Shown here piece by piece: positions 29,913 through 40,292 of a DNA stretch of 63,636 nucleotides (positions are counted from its first letter, which is position 1; the number at the start of each line of letters is the position of its first letter). The stretch comes from Rheinheimera sp. A13L (GTDB lineage: Bacteria; Pseudomonadota; Gammaproteobacteria; Enterobacterales; Alteromonadaceae). Both the position numbers and the translations under genes were made by a program. The stretch spans positions 1 through 63,636 of the forward strand of contig NZ_AFHI01000021.1 of assembly GCF_000217935.1 (NCBI RefSeq), given 5' to 3'. The notes beneath the pieces were generated by a model. It was given only the letters and a program-made list of their open reading frames with translations, did not search any database and was not told the DNA's origin.

Positions 29913-30512
29913 ATGATTTTAAACCACTTATGGGGACTGTATGCCCATCCGAAAGAAGAATGGCATACGATAGACGCTCGTCACGAAAGTTTCAGATACA
30001 GTTTAATTCACATCCTGCTGATTGCCTTAATCCCTTCTCTTTGCGCTTATTATTCGGCAGTACACATTGGCTGGAGCATAGGTGTGGGTGAACCAATACG
30101 TTTAACTGCAGACAGCGCCATGATGCTTTCTGTGGCTATGTATATCGCTTTGATAGGCGGAGTCTTCGCGCTGGCTTATCTGGCACACTGGATGGCTCAT
30201 ACTTTTGGTTCTGAACCTACTTATACCCAGACATTGGAATTAGCCTCTTACACTTCCACACCACTGTTTATGGTAGGTTTTGCAGCTCTATTCCCTGAAC
30301 TTTGGTTTGTGATGCTGGTGGGTTTGGCAGGCTTAACCTACTCGGTGTATTTGCTTTATGTAGGCGTGCCTATTCTGATGCATATTCCTGAAGAGCGTGG
30401 CTTTATTTATGCCAGTTCAGTAGTCACTACAGGCTTAATTCTGTTGGTTTGTGTGATGACAGCTACGGCTATTTTATGGAGCTCAGGTTTCGGTCCGGCA
30501 TTTACTCATTAG
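29913..30512 (+). CDS. Yip1-family inner-membrane protein
   Basis: A 199-residue integral membrane protein of the bacterial Yip1-like family. It has a short cytoplasmic N-terminus with the typical LYAHPKEEWHTID motif (about 9-21) and five predicted membrane segments (about 32-52, 70-92, 105-128, 130-152 and 168-190). In other bacteria the family has no firm function. AAGGATAA precedes the ATG. It is a single gene between its own promoter and a bidirectional terminator. Confidence 0.88.
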   Translation: MILNHLWGLYAHPKEEWHTIDARHESFRYSLIHILLIALIPSLCAYYSAVHIGWSIGVGEPIRLTADSAMMLSVAMYIALIGGVFALAYLAHWMAHTFGSEPTYTQTLELASYTSTPLFMVGFAALFPELWFVMLVGLAGLTYSVYLLYVGVPILMHIPEERGFIYASSVVTTGLILLVCVMTATAILWSSGFGPAFTH

Positions 30513-30555
30513 CTTGTACATGAATAACTTTTTAAAACCGCGATTTCAGTAAAGC

Positions 30556-30588
30556 AAAAGGGGCCAGTTTTTAACTGGCCCCTTTATT
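30556..30588. terminator. Bidirectional terminator between Yip1 gene and purF
   Basis: A perfect 13-bp stem AAAGGGGCCAGTT/AACTGGCCCCTTT (30557-30569 with 30573-30585) with a 3-base loop, between convergent genes. Confidence 0.9.
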
Positions 30589-30622
30589 ATTCAGACAAAT
30601 TCTCAGGCTCTCGCTCTGAAAT

Positions 30623-32137
30623 TTAGTTACCTTCGTTATGCAAATCTAAACTTGCAGATAACTCGGCCTCTTTTCTGCGTTTGGACGCTTCATTACGTTG
30701 TGCATCCAGACGGTTCAGGTAGGCCTGGTCAATATCGTTCGTCACATAAACGCCGTCAAAGACTGAAGTTTCAAAACGTTTTAGCTCAGGGTTTTCAGAA
30801 CGCACTGCATCAACTAAATCTTCCAGTGACTGGAAAATCAAACCATCAGCACCAATGATTTTGCAGATACTATCCACATCGTGACCATGGGCAATCAGCT
30901 CGTTGGCTGATGGCATATCAATACCGTAGACGTTCGGAAAACGAATTTCCGGCGCAGCTGAGGCGAAATACACTTTTTTGGCGCCCGCTTCACGCGCCAT
31001 ATCGATGATTTGCTCTGAGGTAGTACCGCGCACTATAGAGTCATCCACCAGCAATACATTTTTGCCTTTGAATTCCTGCCAAATAGCATTCAGTTTACGT
31101 TTAACTGATTTTTTCCGTTCACCCTGACCCGGCATAATAAAAGTACGGCCAATGTAACGGTTTTTCACATAACCCTGACGGTATGGCAGGCCTAGCTCAT
31201 GGGCAATTTGTAAAGCCGCATCGTTACTGGTCTCAGGAATCGGAATAACCACATCAATATCTAAATGTGCCCATTCTTTTTTGATTTTTTCACCGAGTTT
31301 TTTACCCATGGCAACACGGGATGCGTACACAGAGACATTGTCTATGGTCGAATCAGGACGGGCAAAATACACATATTCAAAAATACAGGGCGCATAGCTT
31401 GGGTTTTCAGCACATTGCTGGCTGAACAACTCGCCTTCTTCTGTGATATAGACAGCTTCACCTGGCGCTACATCTCGCAGCACGGTAAAACCGTCGGCAT
31501 CTAAAGCCACGCTCTCAGAAGCCACCATATATTCAGTGCCAAGCGCAGTTTCACGTTTACCCATCACCAGAGGACGGATGCCGTTTGGATCACGAAACGC
31601 CACTAATCCATGGCCAATGACGACAGCCACCACCGCATAACCACCACGGATTTTACGGTGTAAATTGGCGACGGCACGGAAAATATGGTCAGGGTTCACA
31701 TGCATATCAGCATGAATATCCAGCTCATGGGCAAAAGCGTTTAACAAAGCTTCTGAATCTGAGTTGGTATTGACATGGCGACGGGCGGTGCGGAATAACT
31801 CGTCTTTTAATTCTTCCGAATTGGTCAGGTTACCGTTGTGCGCCAAGGCTATACCAAAAGGGCTATTGGTATAAAAGGGCTGAGCTTCAGCCGTACTGGC
31901 AGAACCCGCTGTTGGGTAACGCACATGGCCTATGCCCATATTGCCAGACAAACGCTGCATATGGCGGGCTTCAAATACGTCTTTCACTAAGCCATTGGCT
32001 TTGCGTAAGCGTAAGGTTTTGTTGTCTACTGTCACTATGCCGGCGGCATCCTGACCACGGTGCTGCAACACAGTTAAACCGTCGTACAACGCCTGATTGA
32101 CCGGATACTTACCTACGATTCCAACAATACCACACAT
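30623..32137 (-). CDS. purF: Amidophosphoribosyltransferase PurF
   Basis: Committed step of purine synthesis (PRPP + Gln to phosphoribosylamine). The 504-residue protein has an N-terminal glutaminase domain with nucleophile Cys2 (MCGIVGIVG), [11 protein letters not shown] and LAHNGNLTN, and a C-terminal PRPP-binding domain with [17 protein letters not shown] (about 365-381). There is no propeptide, and it is the enterobacterial type without an FeS cluster. It follows cvpA by 20 bases, the usual cvpA-purF pair. Confidence 0.98.
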   Translation of the reverse strand: MCGIVGIVGKYPVNQALYDGLTVLQHRGQDAAGIVTVDNKTLRLRKANGLVKDVFEARHMQRLSGNMGIGHVRYPTAGSASTAEAQPFYTNSPFGIALAHNGNLTNSEELKDELFRTARRHVNTNSDSEALLNAFAHELDIHADMHVNPDHIFRAVANLHRKIRGGYAVVAVVIGHGLVAFRDPNGIRPLVMGKRETALGTEYMVASESVALDADGFTVLRDVAPGEAVYITEEGELFSQQCAENPSYAPCIFEYVYFARPDSTIDNVSVYASRVAMGKKLGEKIKKEWAHLDIDVVIPIPETSNDAALQIAHELGLPYRQGYVKNRYIGRTFIMPGQGERKKSVKRKLNAIWQEFKGKNVLLVDDSIVRGTTSEQIIDMAREAGAKKVYFASAAPEIRFPNVYGIDMPSANELIAHGHDVDSICKIIGADGLIFQSLEDLVDAVRSENPELKRFETSVFDGVYVTNDIDQAYLNRLDAQRNEASKRRKEAELSASLDLHNEGN

Positions 32138-32157
32138 CGATTATTTCCTCGCCACGC

Positions 32158-32646
32158 TTAGGGTCGCTGCATAAAACTGGAATGGGCTTTGATGTACTCA
32201 AAAAACCATTCAATGATAAAACCAAATTCGGGTATCAATGTGGACGCTTGCCACCAGTCGGTTTGATCCGCAGTAGTAAAAGCATCCAGGAAAAATAACA
32301 ATGCACTAACCACCAGCACACCACGCAGGGCGCCAAAGATCAGGCCGAGTAATCTGTCGGTGCCAGATAAACCTGTAGATTCAACCAAACGGCCAATCAG
32401 GTAATTAATTAAGGCACCAAGAATAAGAGTAGAAATAAACAGAACAGCAATGGAGACCGCATTACGCACCAGTGCGTCTTGCAATTCAGTGAAATAGGTT
32501 GCCAGATAGGGGTAATAATAACTGGCAACAAAAAAGGCCAGTATCCAGATAATCAGTGAAACCGCTTCTTTGGCAAATCCCCGGACAAGACTGATAACAG
32601 TCGACAGGCCGATAATTGCCAGAATGGCATAGTCAATCCAAACCAT
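32158..32646 (-). CDS. cvpA: CvpA family membrane protein
   Basis: An inner-membrane protein required in E. coli for colicin V production and linked to envelope and bile-stress homeostasis. The 162-residue protein has four membrane segments (about 3-21, 28-47, 66-88 and 102-124) and the family pattern [21 protein letters not shown] at the N-terminus. It is co-transcribed with purF. A TAGAAT box with a GC-rich discriminator in the 59-base gap after dedD may give it an extra promoter. Confidence 0.93.
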   Translation of the reverse strand: MVWIDYAILAIIGLSTVISLVRGFAKEAVSLIIWILAFFVASYYYPYLATYFTELQDALVRNAVSIAVLFISTLILGALINYLIGRLVESTGLSGTDRLLGLIFGALRGVLVVSALLFFLDAFTTADQTDWWQASTLIPEFGFIIEWFFEYIKAHSSFMQRP

Positions 32647-32705
32647 TTGCTACCAAAGGATGCTTAAGGACGGCGCGCATTCTACCAAAACACGCGCCTG
32701 AACAC

Positions 32706-33419
32706 CTAATTATTTTCGATAGGCTTAAAAGCCGTCAGCTTCAGACCTTGAGTTCCGGTCAGTTGCTGCAGTTGAGGCAGTTTTTGTTCCAGACGTTCTT
32801 TCTTCAGTTCAGGCCCCACCACTACGCTCACCATAGATTGACCCTGCGCATTGGTGGTTGAACGGGTAAAAGTGGTAAAACCTGCTTCTTTTAGTTTAGC
32901 TACTAAGGCAGTGGCGTTTTCTGTTTTACCAAAACTGCCTACCCGCACTATCCAGGCTGTTTCATTAAGAGCCGGATTACCTTTGGGTTCAACTGGTGGT
33001 TCTGCAACAGGCGAAGCGGCTGTGCTTGTCACAGGCGCTAAGGGGTTTTCAGTCGGCACAGGTATTGGATCTGTGGTTGCGTCCTCTGAAGGCTCCGCCA
33101 CCATAGCAGCACTATCTGTAACAGCTTCGCTGCCGACAGCTCCGGCTGTGACTTGTGCAAAGCTATTATCAGGTAAGCCAGCATCAGCCGCAGGTTCGTT
33201 GACCGGAGTTGCCAGTAATTCCTGTTGTTTTTCAGCTAATTGCTGTTTAGTAAATACCTGTTCCTGCTGCACAGTAGCGAATTCCGGACGTTCCGGAATA
33301 GCTTTAAATTCATCTTTTACTACCTGTTTTTGCCCATCCAGCAAATCGGGTAAAAAAACAATGGCAGCAATAATTAAAATGCTGCTGCCAATTAAGCGGT
33401 TTTTAAAGGCGCTGGTCAT
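32706..33419 (-). CDS. dedD: SPOR-domain cell division protein DedD
   Basis: A non-essential septal-ring protein. The 237-residue protein has a short cytoplasmic tail, one membrane segment (about 9-26, IGSSILIIAAIVFLPDLLDG), a long Pro/Ala/Thr/Glu-rich periplasmic linker (about 60-150) and a C-terminal SPOR domain (about 155-235; WIVRVGSFGKTENATALVAKLKEAG) that binds denuded peptidoglycan at the septum. The start ATG overlaps the folC stop (ATGA at 33416-33419). Confidence 0.93.
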   Translation of the reverse strand: MTSAFKNRLIGSSILIIAAIVFLPDLLDGQKQVVKDEFKAIPERPEFATVQQEQVFTKQQLAEKQQELLATPVNEPAADAGLPDNSFAQVTAGAVGSEAVTDSAAMVAEPSEDATTDPIPVPTENPLAPVTSTAASPVAEPPVEPKGNPALNETAWIVRVGSFGKTENATALVAKLKEAGFTTFTRSTTNAQGQSMVSVVVGPELKKERLEQKLPQLQQLTGTQGLKLTAFKPIENN

Positions 33420-34696
33420 ACATCTGTCTCCTTTTGCAGCGCTAGAACTGCCGACACTGTAACAAAAGAGCCGAAAATCACCAATAAATCATTAGCCTGC
33501 ATGGATAACAGCGCTTGTTGGTAACCCGACTCTAAATCTGAATAACAGGAATAACTGCTTTGTGCCGGTAACTGCTCCACAAGCATAGTCGCCGAAGCAC
33601 CACGAGCACCTGGCAAGTCCACCAGATGCCAGTGATCCGCAAGCTGATGAAAAGGCGCCAGGCTTTGCTGAATGTCTTTGTCTTTTAACATGCCCACCAG
33701 CAGATGCACCCGAGCATACCCTGCTTTGATGAACTGCAGCTGAGCCGCCAGATAACCGGCAGACTGTGGGTTATGTGCTACATCTAACAAAATGCCGGGG
33801 GTTTTGCTCAGCCACTGCATTCGTCCTGGCAAGCTCAACTCTGCCAGAACCTGAGCAGCTTGTTGCTGTGAAGGTAACAAAGCCAAAGCTTCAAGTGCAG
33901 TAAAGGCAGTGGCAATATTTTGCAAAGGGACTGAGGTCAGAGGTAAAGCATCTAAACGGCTCTGTACACCTTGCCATGCAAAACTCGTTTCTGTAACGCT
34001 GTAATGATAATCCGTATTGATACACAGCAGTTGGGCAGCAATATCCTGACTGTACTTCAGTACCGACTGTGGAATATCAGTCTCACCTATCACAGCAGGC
34101 TTGTTTGTGCGAAACACACCGGCTTTTTCACGGCCAATGCTTTCTCTGTCCGGACCTAAATAATCCTGATGATCTAAATCGACAGTGGTCAGAATGCTTA
34201 AATCAGGTTCGATAATATTGGTCGCATCCAGACGACCGCCTAAGCCCACTTCAATCAGGCATAAATCCGGTTGCTGCTGCTTAAGCAAATAAAAAGACGC
34301 CAGCGTGGTGAACTCAAAATAGGTCAGCTCGATATCACCACGCAATTGCTCGATAAAAGTAAAAGCCTCACACCAAAGGCTGTCGGCCACATCTTCACCG
34401 TTGATACGCAGGCGCTCGTTAAAGCTAAGCAAATGAGGAGAGCTATATACACCCACAGACAAGCCTTGCACACGACAGAGCTGCTCAAGAGTACGGGCTG
34501 TGGTGCCTTTGCCGTTGGTGCCAGCGATCAGGATTTTTTTGCCCGGCAGCAGATGCAAATCAGCACGCTGAGCAATCTTCAGCACACGGGCAAGCCCCAG
34601 CTCAATCTGATGTTGCGGATGTTTTTGTTCTATATAACAAAGCCAATCCGTCAGGGTTTGACAGGATTGGCTTGCAGGCGATAAAAGATTGGTCAT
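33416..34696 (-). CDS. folC: Bifunctional folylpolyglutamate/dihydrofolate synthase FolC
   Basis: Adds Glu to dihydropteroate and to reduced folates. The 426-residue Mur-ligase-like protein has P-loop IAGTNGKGTTART (about 56-68), YSSPHLLSFNERLRING (about 84-100), the Mg-site EVGLGGRLDATN (about 150-161), VDLDHQDYLG, and the C-terminal LLDVAHNPQS. It follows accD by 9 bases in the conserved accD-folC-dedD-cvpA-purF order. Confidence 0.97.
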   Translation of the reverse strand: MTNLLSPASQSCQTLTDWLCYIEQKHPQHQIELGLARVLKIAQRADLHLLPGKKILIAGTNGKGTTARTLEQLCRVQGLSVGVYSSPHLLSFNERLRINGEDVADSLWCEAFTFIEQLRGDIELTYFEFTTLASFYLLKQQQPDLCLIEVGLGGRLDATNIIEPDLSILTTVDLDHQDYLGPDRESIGREKAGVFRTNKPAVIGETDIPQSVLKYSQDIAAQLLCINTDYHYSVTETSFAWQGVQSRLDALPLTSVPLQNIATAFTALEALALLPSQQQAAQVLAELSLPGRMQWLSKTPGILLDVAHNPQSAGYLAAQLQFIKAGYARVHLLVGMLKDKDIQQSLAPFHQLADHWHLVDLPGARGASATMLVEQLPAQSSYSCYSDLESGYQQALLSMQANDLLVIFGSFVTVSAVLALQKETDV

Positions 34697-34705
34697 AACA
34701 CCTTA

Positions 34706-35578
34706 TTAGGCGACGCGGTGTTCCTTGGCAGGAGCTGGCCATCGCATGAATTTAGCCACAAGTCGCGCAATTGTATCGCGCATTTGGCGGCGGTCAACAA
34801 TCATGTCGATAGCACCGTGTTCCAGCAGGAATTCACTGCGCTGGAAACCTTCAGGTAATTTTTCACGTACTGTCTGCTCTATAACACGGGGACCGGCAAA
34901 ACCGATCAGAGCTTTTGGCTCACCAATGTTTAAATCGCCCAGCATCGCCAGACTGGCTGATACACCACCCATAGTAGGGTCTGTCAGTACAGAGATATAA
35001 GGTAAACCTGCTTCGCTCAGCTTGGCTAAAGCCGCGCTGGTTTTGGCCATTTGCATCAAAGACATTAAAGCTTCCTGCATACGCGCGCCACCACTGGCAG
35101 AAAAACAGATAAAAGGCACTTTGTTTTCAATGGCGTATTCAACACCTTTAACAAACTTTGCACCTACTACAGACGCCATAGAGCCGCCCATAAATGCAAA
35201 TTCAAATGAAGCAACCACTACAGGCATGCCCAATAAAGTGCCGCGCATCACCACCATGGCATCTTTTTCATTGGTTTCTTTTTGCGCAGCGATAATACGG
35301 TCTTTGTATCTTTTGCTGTCTTTAAATTTCAGCAGATCCTGAGGCTCTAACTCTGCAGCAAGTTCCACCATACCACCGGTATCAAGGAAATGATTTAAAC
35401 GGTCTCTGGCACTGATGCGCATATGGTTGTCACATTTAGGACAAACCCCTAAGTTCCGATCCAGCTCTGCCTTGTACAACACAGCGTCACAAGAGGTACA
35501 TTTAGTCCAGACCCCTTCAGGAATATTTCGACGGGATGAAGACGAAGTTCTGGGCAGAATTTTTTCTAACCAACTCAT
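34706..35578 (-). CDS. accD: Acetyl-CoA carboxylase carboxyltransferase subunit beta
   Basis: Beta half of the carboxyltransferase that makes malonyl-CoA. The 290-residue protein has an N-terminal four-cysteine zinc ribbon (Cys27, Cys30, Cys46, Cys49) that can bind DNA/RNA in E. coli, followed by a crotonase-fold core with [39 protein letters not shown] and [15 protein letters not shown]. It is the first gene of the accD-folC-dedD-cvpA-purF block, preceded by the truA terminator. Confidence 0.98.
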   Translation of the reverse strand: MSWLEKILPRTSSSSRRNIPEGVWTKCTSCDAVLYKAELDRNLGVCPKCDNHMRISARDRLNHFLDTGGMVELAAELEPQDLLKFKDSKRYKDRIIAAQKETNEKDAMVVMRGTLLGMPVVVASFEFAFMGGSMASVVGAKFVKGVEYAIENKVPFICFSASGGARMQEALMSLMQMAKTSAALAKLSEAGLPYISVLTDPTMGGVSASLAMLGDLNIGEPKALIGFAGPRVIEQTVREKLPEGFQRSEFLLEHGAIDMIVDRRQMRDTIARLVAKFMRWPAPAKEHRVA

Positions 35579-35630
35579 AGTTGTTCCTTGGTATCGCAGC
35601 AGGGCTTGAGCCCAAACTTAGTTTATTGTG

Positions 35631-35664
35631 TAAAAAAGCGCCGATCATGCGGCTAACGGCGCTT
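35631..35664 (-). terminator. Terminator after truA
   Basis: A stem AAGCGCCG/CGGCGCTT (35636-35643 with 35657-35664) with a 13-base loop and, on the minus strand, six T. A competing GCCG/CGGC pairing exists within it. Confidence 0.65.
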
Positions 35665-35713
35665 ATTAAAGCACAAAGCCATGATAGAACCTATAGCTAA
35701 CTGGTCGTAGTTG

Positions 35714-36508
35714 TTAGCAGAAGCTATCCGGCAGGAACAGAGGTCCCAGTGGCATTTTCGGGATACCAAAATGTTCTGGGTAGTCCACATCCACCAGGTA
35801 CAAGCCTTCAGCTTTCGCCGTTGCCGCGGCTAAAGTGCGATCTTTAGCCGCCAGCAACCGGGCAATCCACTCCGGCTCTTTTAATCCCATACCCACCTGT
35901 AACAAACTGCCAGTGATATTACGCACCATATGATGCAAAAAGGCGTTGGCTTTAATATCCAGCACAATAAACTGCCCCACCCGACTTAAATGCAGATGCA
36001 TCAGATTACGGAAAGGGCTGTGCGACTGACACTGGATAGCACGAAATGAGGTGAAATCATTTTCGCCCAGCAAATGGACAGCAGCTTGCTGCATCAGTTC
36101 AATATTTAAATCCTGATGATAGTGACTTAAGCCAGCGCCCAAAATGGCGGGTCTGAATTTGTTGTTATAAATGACATAACGATAGCGGCGGGCTGTAGCA
36201 GAAAAACGGGCATGAAAGTCTTCCGACACTTCTTTTGCCCAGCGAACTGCTATGCCATCCGGCAGATTGGAGTTTGCGCCCATGATCCAGGCTCGCATAT
36301 CACGTTTGACATCGGTATCAAAATGCACCACTTGGCCGGTTGCGTGCACACCAGCGTCAGTGCGGCCAGCACAGGACAATTCGATCCTTGTATTAGCCAC
36401 TTTGGATAACGCAGCTTCCAGATGGCCCTGTACACTTGGCACTTCACGTTGCCTTTGCCAGCCAAATAAACCTACACCGTTGTATTCGATACCTAACGCA
36501 ATTCGCAT
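35714..36508 (-). CDS. truA: tRNA pseudouridine(38-40) synthase TruA
   Basis: Makes pseudouridine at positions 38-40 in the anticodon stem of many tRNAs. The 264-residue protein has [19 protein letters not shown], with the catalytic Asp in RTDAGVHA (about 51-58), RRYRYVIYN and [20 protein letters not shown] use the ATG at 36508 ([11 protein letters not shown]), with GGGAG five bases before. A GTG at 36523 would add five residues. It follows fimV on the minus strand, with 181 bases between. Confidence 0.96.
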   Translation of the reverse strand: MRIALGIEYNGVGLFGWQRQREVPSVQGHLEAALSKVANTRIELSCAGRTDAGVHATGQVVHFDTDVKRDMRAWIMGANSNLPDGIAVRWAKEVSEDFHARFSATARRYRYVIYNNKFRPAILGAGLSHYHQDLNIELMQQAAVHLLGENDFTSFRAIQCQSHSPFRNLMHLHLSRVGQFIVLDIKANAFLHHMVRNITGSLLQVGMGLKEPEWIARLLAAKDRTLAAATAKAEGLYLVDVDYPEHFGIPKMPLGPLFLPDSFC

Positions 36509-36654
36509 TCTGACTCCCATCACTTAGGGGCGGAAGTATAACTCAGGGATTACAGGAAACTCACGAATTTTAACGGTTACAAGCGAAGCTCGGTATAAAA
36601 AACAGAAGCATGATTTGATTTTGTGGCGACATGAGGTCAGTATGAAATGGAAAA

Positions 36655-36686
36655 CTGAAGGGCCAGAGGCAAGACTCTGGCCCTAT
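36655..36686 (-). terminator. Probable terminator after fimV
   Basis: A perfect 10-bp stem AGGGCCAGAG/CTCTGGCCCT (36659-36668 with 36675-36684) lies just beyond the fimV stop. Its minus-strand tail (TTCAGTTTT) is only partly T. Confidence 0.6.
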
Positions 36687-36689
36687 GAT

Positions 36690-39600
36690 TTAAAGCTGGT
36701 CTTTTAAGCTTTGCGCTTCTTGTTTGATATGCTCTGGCGCTGTGGAACTTAGTACTTTGTCAATCAGGTGTTCAGCACCATCCTGTTCACCAATCTCAAT
36801 ATAAGCACGAATTAAATCCAGGTCTGCGGCAAAGCCCTGCTCAGCCGGATCCAGTTCTGGTTCATGCTGCGCGGCAATAAAATCCTGATAGTCCTCCAGA
36901 CCAACGTCTATATTACGTACAGGATTTTGAGTTAGTTGTGGCTCATCTTCAGAATCATCCAACAGTTTATCCAGCGCCAGCAACGAGAACGCCAGGTCAT
37001 CAGACTGATCCATCTGCTGAGCTTCGGTTTCGGACTCTGGCAATGGATCACTGTCTGTTTCCGCTTTATCCAAATCTAATTCGGCTAATACCGCATCGGC
37101 GACCTGCTCATCTGCCAGTCTGGCTTCAGTATCAGTTTGCGCATAATCAGCCAGTAAGGTATCAAAGTCAGTTTCATCCAAAGCTTCAAGTTCTGACGCT
37201 ATGTCATTATTGGCCTGTTGGGTATCATGCGAAATGACAGCAGACTCTTCGGCATCCTGAACATTTTGTTCCTGTTCAAAATCATCATCTGTTTCTTCAA
37301 CAGATCCAGCTTCGTCAGAAAACTCCAGATCCGGATACTCTTCCAGCACTTTGCTTGGATTTTCCACTGACAAAGTGGCAGCAGATACACGGCTGACACT
37401 TAAATCTTCCTGCGAATCAAGATCAGGAACCGATTCGGTAGAGGATGGCTCCACAGCCTGATCACTGAGCTCCTGCCATGCTTCATTCGCTTCAGCTTCG
37501 TCTGACATTTCATCGACAAGCACTGCAGAATCGTCATCCGACACTGCTAACTCTGGTTGTAATTCATCGGCTACATCAATGTCATCCAAAGGCGCATCAT
37601 CTACATCCGTCACTAACAACTCGTCCGCTACTGCATCTGAGCTTTGATCTGCAGTTTCTGTTGTATTTTCTGTGATGTCCCCAAGCAGCTCAGCAGCAAT
37701 ATCAGTTTCTTCCAGATGCGTGTCATCCAAGTCCGTCACCAATAGCTCATCCGGCATTGCATCTGAGCTTTGAGCTGCAGTCTCTGTTGTATTTTCAGTG
37801 ATGTCCCCGTGCTCTTCATCGGCAATATCAGTGTCATCCAAAGGCGCATCATCTACATCCGTCACTAACAACTCGTCCGCTACTGCATCTGAGCTTTGAT
37901 CTGCAGTTTCTGTTGTATTTTCTGTGATGTTCCCGTGCTCTTCATCGGCAATATCAATGTCATCCAAAGGCGCATCATCTACATCCGCCACTAACAGCTC
38001 ATCCGGCATTGTATCTGAGCTTTGAGCTGCAGCTTCTGTTGTATTTTCTGCCGTGTCTGCTGCAAACTCATCAGCTAACATGTCAGCATCGGCTTCAAAG
38101 TTCTGAATAAGTTCTGCCAAATCACCATGATCGGCGTGGAAATGCGCAGGCATGGCTGTTAACGGCTCAGTTGATACCTCATCGGATAACAACAAAGCAA
38201 CGTCATCCGGACTCAACGGGTAGTCGTCTTCATCAAATTCCAGAGTGGTTTCAGCATGCACTTCTGGTCCCGCCACAAGCTCAGGTTCATCGGTCAGATT
38301 AAATTCATCATGATTTGGATCACCGGCTTTGTCAGCTTTTACACTGTCTGGCCAATTGGCTGTGCCATCAAGCAAAGCGTCAATATCAATATCGGTTTCG
38401 TTTTCAATAGATAATGGCTCTGAGAATGATAATTCTTCATCGGCAAGCGATTCGGCAAATTCGTCCAGTTCTGAGCTGTCAAAATGCGGTTGTTCCGGCG
38501 TAACATCCAGCACATCTGCAGTATCGTCGACAGGCTGATCCAATGCAGTGTCTGATCGCTGTTCAGCCTGAGGAGCTTCGTTTGTCACCACCAGTTCATC
38601 CAGCAGCGAATCAAAGTCAACCTCTTCAACCTCTTCTATCTCATCCAGGCTGAACTCATCTGTTTCGGCTGAAGGCTGACTGCTGACCTCAAAAGTGTCT
38701 CCGTCCAATTCGTCCAGCTCAATTTCTTCAATCAGCTCATCCTGTTCATCGTTCGTCTGTTCGTTTTGTTTTTGTTTTTGCTCTTCGGCTAACTGCTCAG
38801 CCACAGCCTGAGCAAATACGTCTTCATCCGCATCCAGTTCAGGTTCTTCATCAAATAAAGAGGAGAGATCGGCACCGGACAAAATATTATTCGGATCAAA
38901 CTCTTTTTCCGGCGCTTTTGCTGGTTGATCCAACAAATCATCCAATAACTCATCATCCATTGAACTTGCGTCGAGTAAATCTTTACTGTCCAGCAAGTCA
39001 TCGTCATTCATCAGAATGTCGTCAAACTCATCTGCTCTGGTGTCCAGCAGCATATCATCATGTAAATCAATAGGTTCGTCATCCAGACGTATGCCGTTAC
39101 TGCCTGTATCCAATAAAGATTCATCCAGTGTCATCAGGCTGCTTTCGTCAAAATCCAGACTTTCATCTAAAGGAGGTAAAGGCGAACGATAACCTGATTC
39201 CTGTTGAGGCACTGCTGTAGCCGCATTCACTATTTGCTCTGATTTTTTGGTCCGACGTTTAATCCAGCCTAATACGGCAAACAATACAAACAAGGTCGGT
39301 AAGGAGGCTAATAACACCCAGGTCAGACTACTGGAGGAAATATTTTGCCACAGCTCGGCAAAACTTGTCCCTTGCTGTTCCCGTTCAATCTGAGCTTTCT
39401 GCTGTGCCAGCATTTCAGCCTGCTGTGCGACTAACAATTGCAATTGCTGTTGAATTTCGCTGTCTTTATCTACCTGAGATTTCATCAAAAGCATTTGATC
39501 AGCCAGTTGATCAAGTTTCTGCTTCAGGGCTGTGTTGTCTGCCAATACAGCTTCAACTGTCACCTGGGACTCAGCAAGTTTACTCTGCAGATCAAGAAGT

Positions 39601-40100
39601 TGCCCTTTTTGCTGCCCTTCAACACGGGTCAACTCCTGTTTAATTTCCTGTTTGGCCTTGTCGACATCTTTCTGTTGCGCTGTGTTTACGCCTTGTTTCA
39701 CTTTGGCCGCAGCAGCAGCACGAACTCTGTCAGCCCAGATCCGATCGTCTTCTTCCGATTTACGTTGTGCATCCACTGCATCCACAGTCAGAATTTCATC
39801 GACATTAGGAATTGCTAAAAAAGAGCCTACATTCAAATGGTTAAAGTTATCATCGAGAAAAGCTTCAGGGTTTTTCAGATAGATGGAATACATCACCTGA
39901 TAGATATTTAAACCCGGGTGCGGCCTCACTTCTTCGGCGATACGCCATAAAGTGTCGTTAGGAGTTAAAGGTCCTACCCGGCTGCGGTCCGGATTTTCAC
40001 TGCTTTTAGGGCCTTTAAGACGCACAGTGGTGTCCGCAGTGGCGTTAACACTGCAGATCTGCAACAGAATACTGAAAATAAGAAGCCCAACTAAACGCAT
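36690..40100 (-). CDS. fimV: FimV/HubP-type polar scaffold protein
   Basis: A large inner-membrane protein that organises cell poles and supports type IV pilus, twitching or flagellar placement in related bacteria. The 1136-residue protein has a signal peptide (1-21), a periplasmic FimV N-domain with LysM-like fold (about 35-120; TLWRIAEEVRPHPGLNIYQVMYSIY), a coiled coil (about 150-250), a membrane segment (about 263-283), then a very acidic cytoplasmic region (about 320-1060) and the C-terminal FimV/TPR domain (about 1070-1136). The acidic part carries four 42-residue tandem repeats. The ATG at 40100 has AAAGGATC upstream; an earlier in-frame start would lack a signal peptide. Confidence 0.93.
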   Translation of the reverse strand: MRLVGLLIFSILLQICSVNATADTTVRLKGPKSSENPDRSRVGPLTPNDTLWRIAEEVRPHPGLNIYQVMYSIYLKNPEAFLDDNFNHLNVGSFLAIPNVDEILTVDAVDAQRKSEEDDRIWADRVRAAAAAKVKQGVNTAQQKDVDKAKQEIKQELTRVEGQQKGQLLDLQSKLAESQVTVEAVLADNTALKQKLDQLADQMLLMKSQVDKDSEIQQQLQLLVAQQAEMLAQQKAQIEREQQGTSFAELWQNISSSSLTWVLLASLPTLFVLFAVLGWIKRRTKKSEQIVNAATAVPQQESGYRSPLPPLDESLDFDESSLMTLDESLLDTGSNGIRLDDEPIDLHDDMLLDTRADEFDDILMNDDDLLDSKDLLDASSMDDELLDDLLDQPAKAPEKEFDPNNILSGADLSSLFDEEPELDADEDVFAQAVAEQLAEEQKQKQNEQTNDEQDELIEEIELDELDGDTFEVSSQPSAETDEFSLDEIEEVEEVDFDSLLDELVVTNEAPQAEQRSDTALDQPVDDTADVLDVTPEQPHFDSSELDEFAESLADEELSFSEPLSIENETDIDIDALLDGTANWPDSVKADKAGDPNHDEFNLTDEPELVAGPEVHAETTLEFDEDDYPLSPDDVALLLSDEVSTEPLTAMPAHFHADHGDLAELIQNFEADADMLADEFAADTAENTTEAAAQSSDTMPDELLVADVDDAPLDDIDIADEEHGNITENTTETADQSSDAVADELLVTDVDDAPLDDTDIADEEHGDITENTTETAAQSSDAMPDELLVTDLDDTHLEETDIAAELLGDITENTTETADQSSDAVADELLVTDVDDAPLDDIDVADELQPELAVSDDDSAVLVDEMSDEAEANEAWQELSDQAVEPSSTESVPDLDSQEDLSVSRVSAATLSVENPSKVLEEYPDLEFSDEAGSVEETDDDFEQEQNVQDAEESAVISHDTQQANNDIASELEALDETDFDTLLADYAQTDTEARLADEQVADAVLAELDLDKAETDSDPLPESETEAQQMDQSDDLAFSLLALDKLLDDSEDEPQLTQNPVRNIDVGLEDYQDFIAAQHEPELDPAEQGFAADLDLIRAYIEIGEQDGAEHLIDKVLSSTAPEHIKQEAQSLKDQL
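37563..38048 (-). repeat. 126-bp in-frame tandem repeats in fimV
   Basis: Four head-to-tail units of 126 bases begin at 38048, 37922, 37796 and 37670 on the minus strand; the last is truncated. Each encodes 42 residues starting ENTTE and containing SSDAVADELLVTDVDDAPLDD. Units 2 and 4 are the most alike, while unit 3 has drifted (LDDTHLEETDIAAELLGD). The unit length is a multiple of three, so copy-number change would keep the frame. They lie in the acidic cytoplasmic region. Confidence 0.92.
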
Positions 40101-40248
40101 CGATGATCCTTTAAGGCCGGAGATTATTTGTGACACAAAAACACTGCAAACATCGTTCCACACTGGAATAGTAAACCAGATGAATGCCACTGGCTACGCT
40201 TAAACACTATCTGCATATCGGCTGTTGAATCAATTGCTTTAGAAAACA

Positions 40249-40276
40249 ATAAAGGCTCCAACGGGAGCCTTTCAAT
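40249..40276 (-). terminator. Terminator after asd
   Basis: A stem AAAGGCTCC/GGAGCCTTT (40251-40259 with 40264-40272) with loop AACG is followed on the minus strand by ATTGTTTTC. It separates asd from fimV. The 192-base gap up to the fimV start holds nothing else I can name. Confidence 0.75.
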
Positions 40277-40292
40277 GGTATTTAATCTGCTG

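Noticed and set aside
37563-38048. Regular repeats considered as a CRISPR array
   Set aside because: Units are 126 bp without spacers, in frame inside fimV, and have no cas genes nearby.
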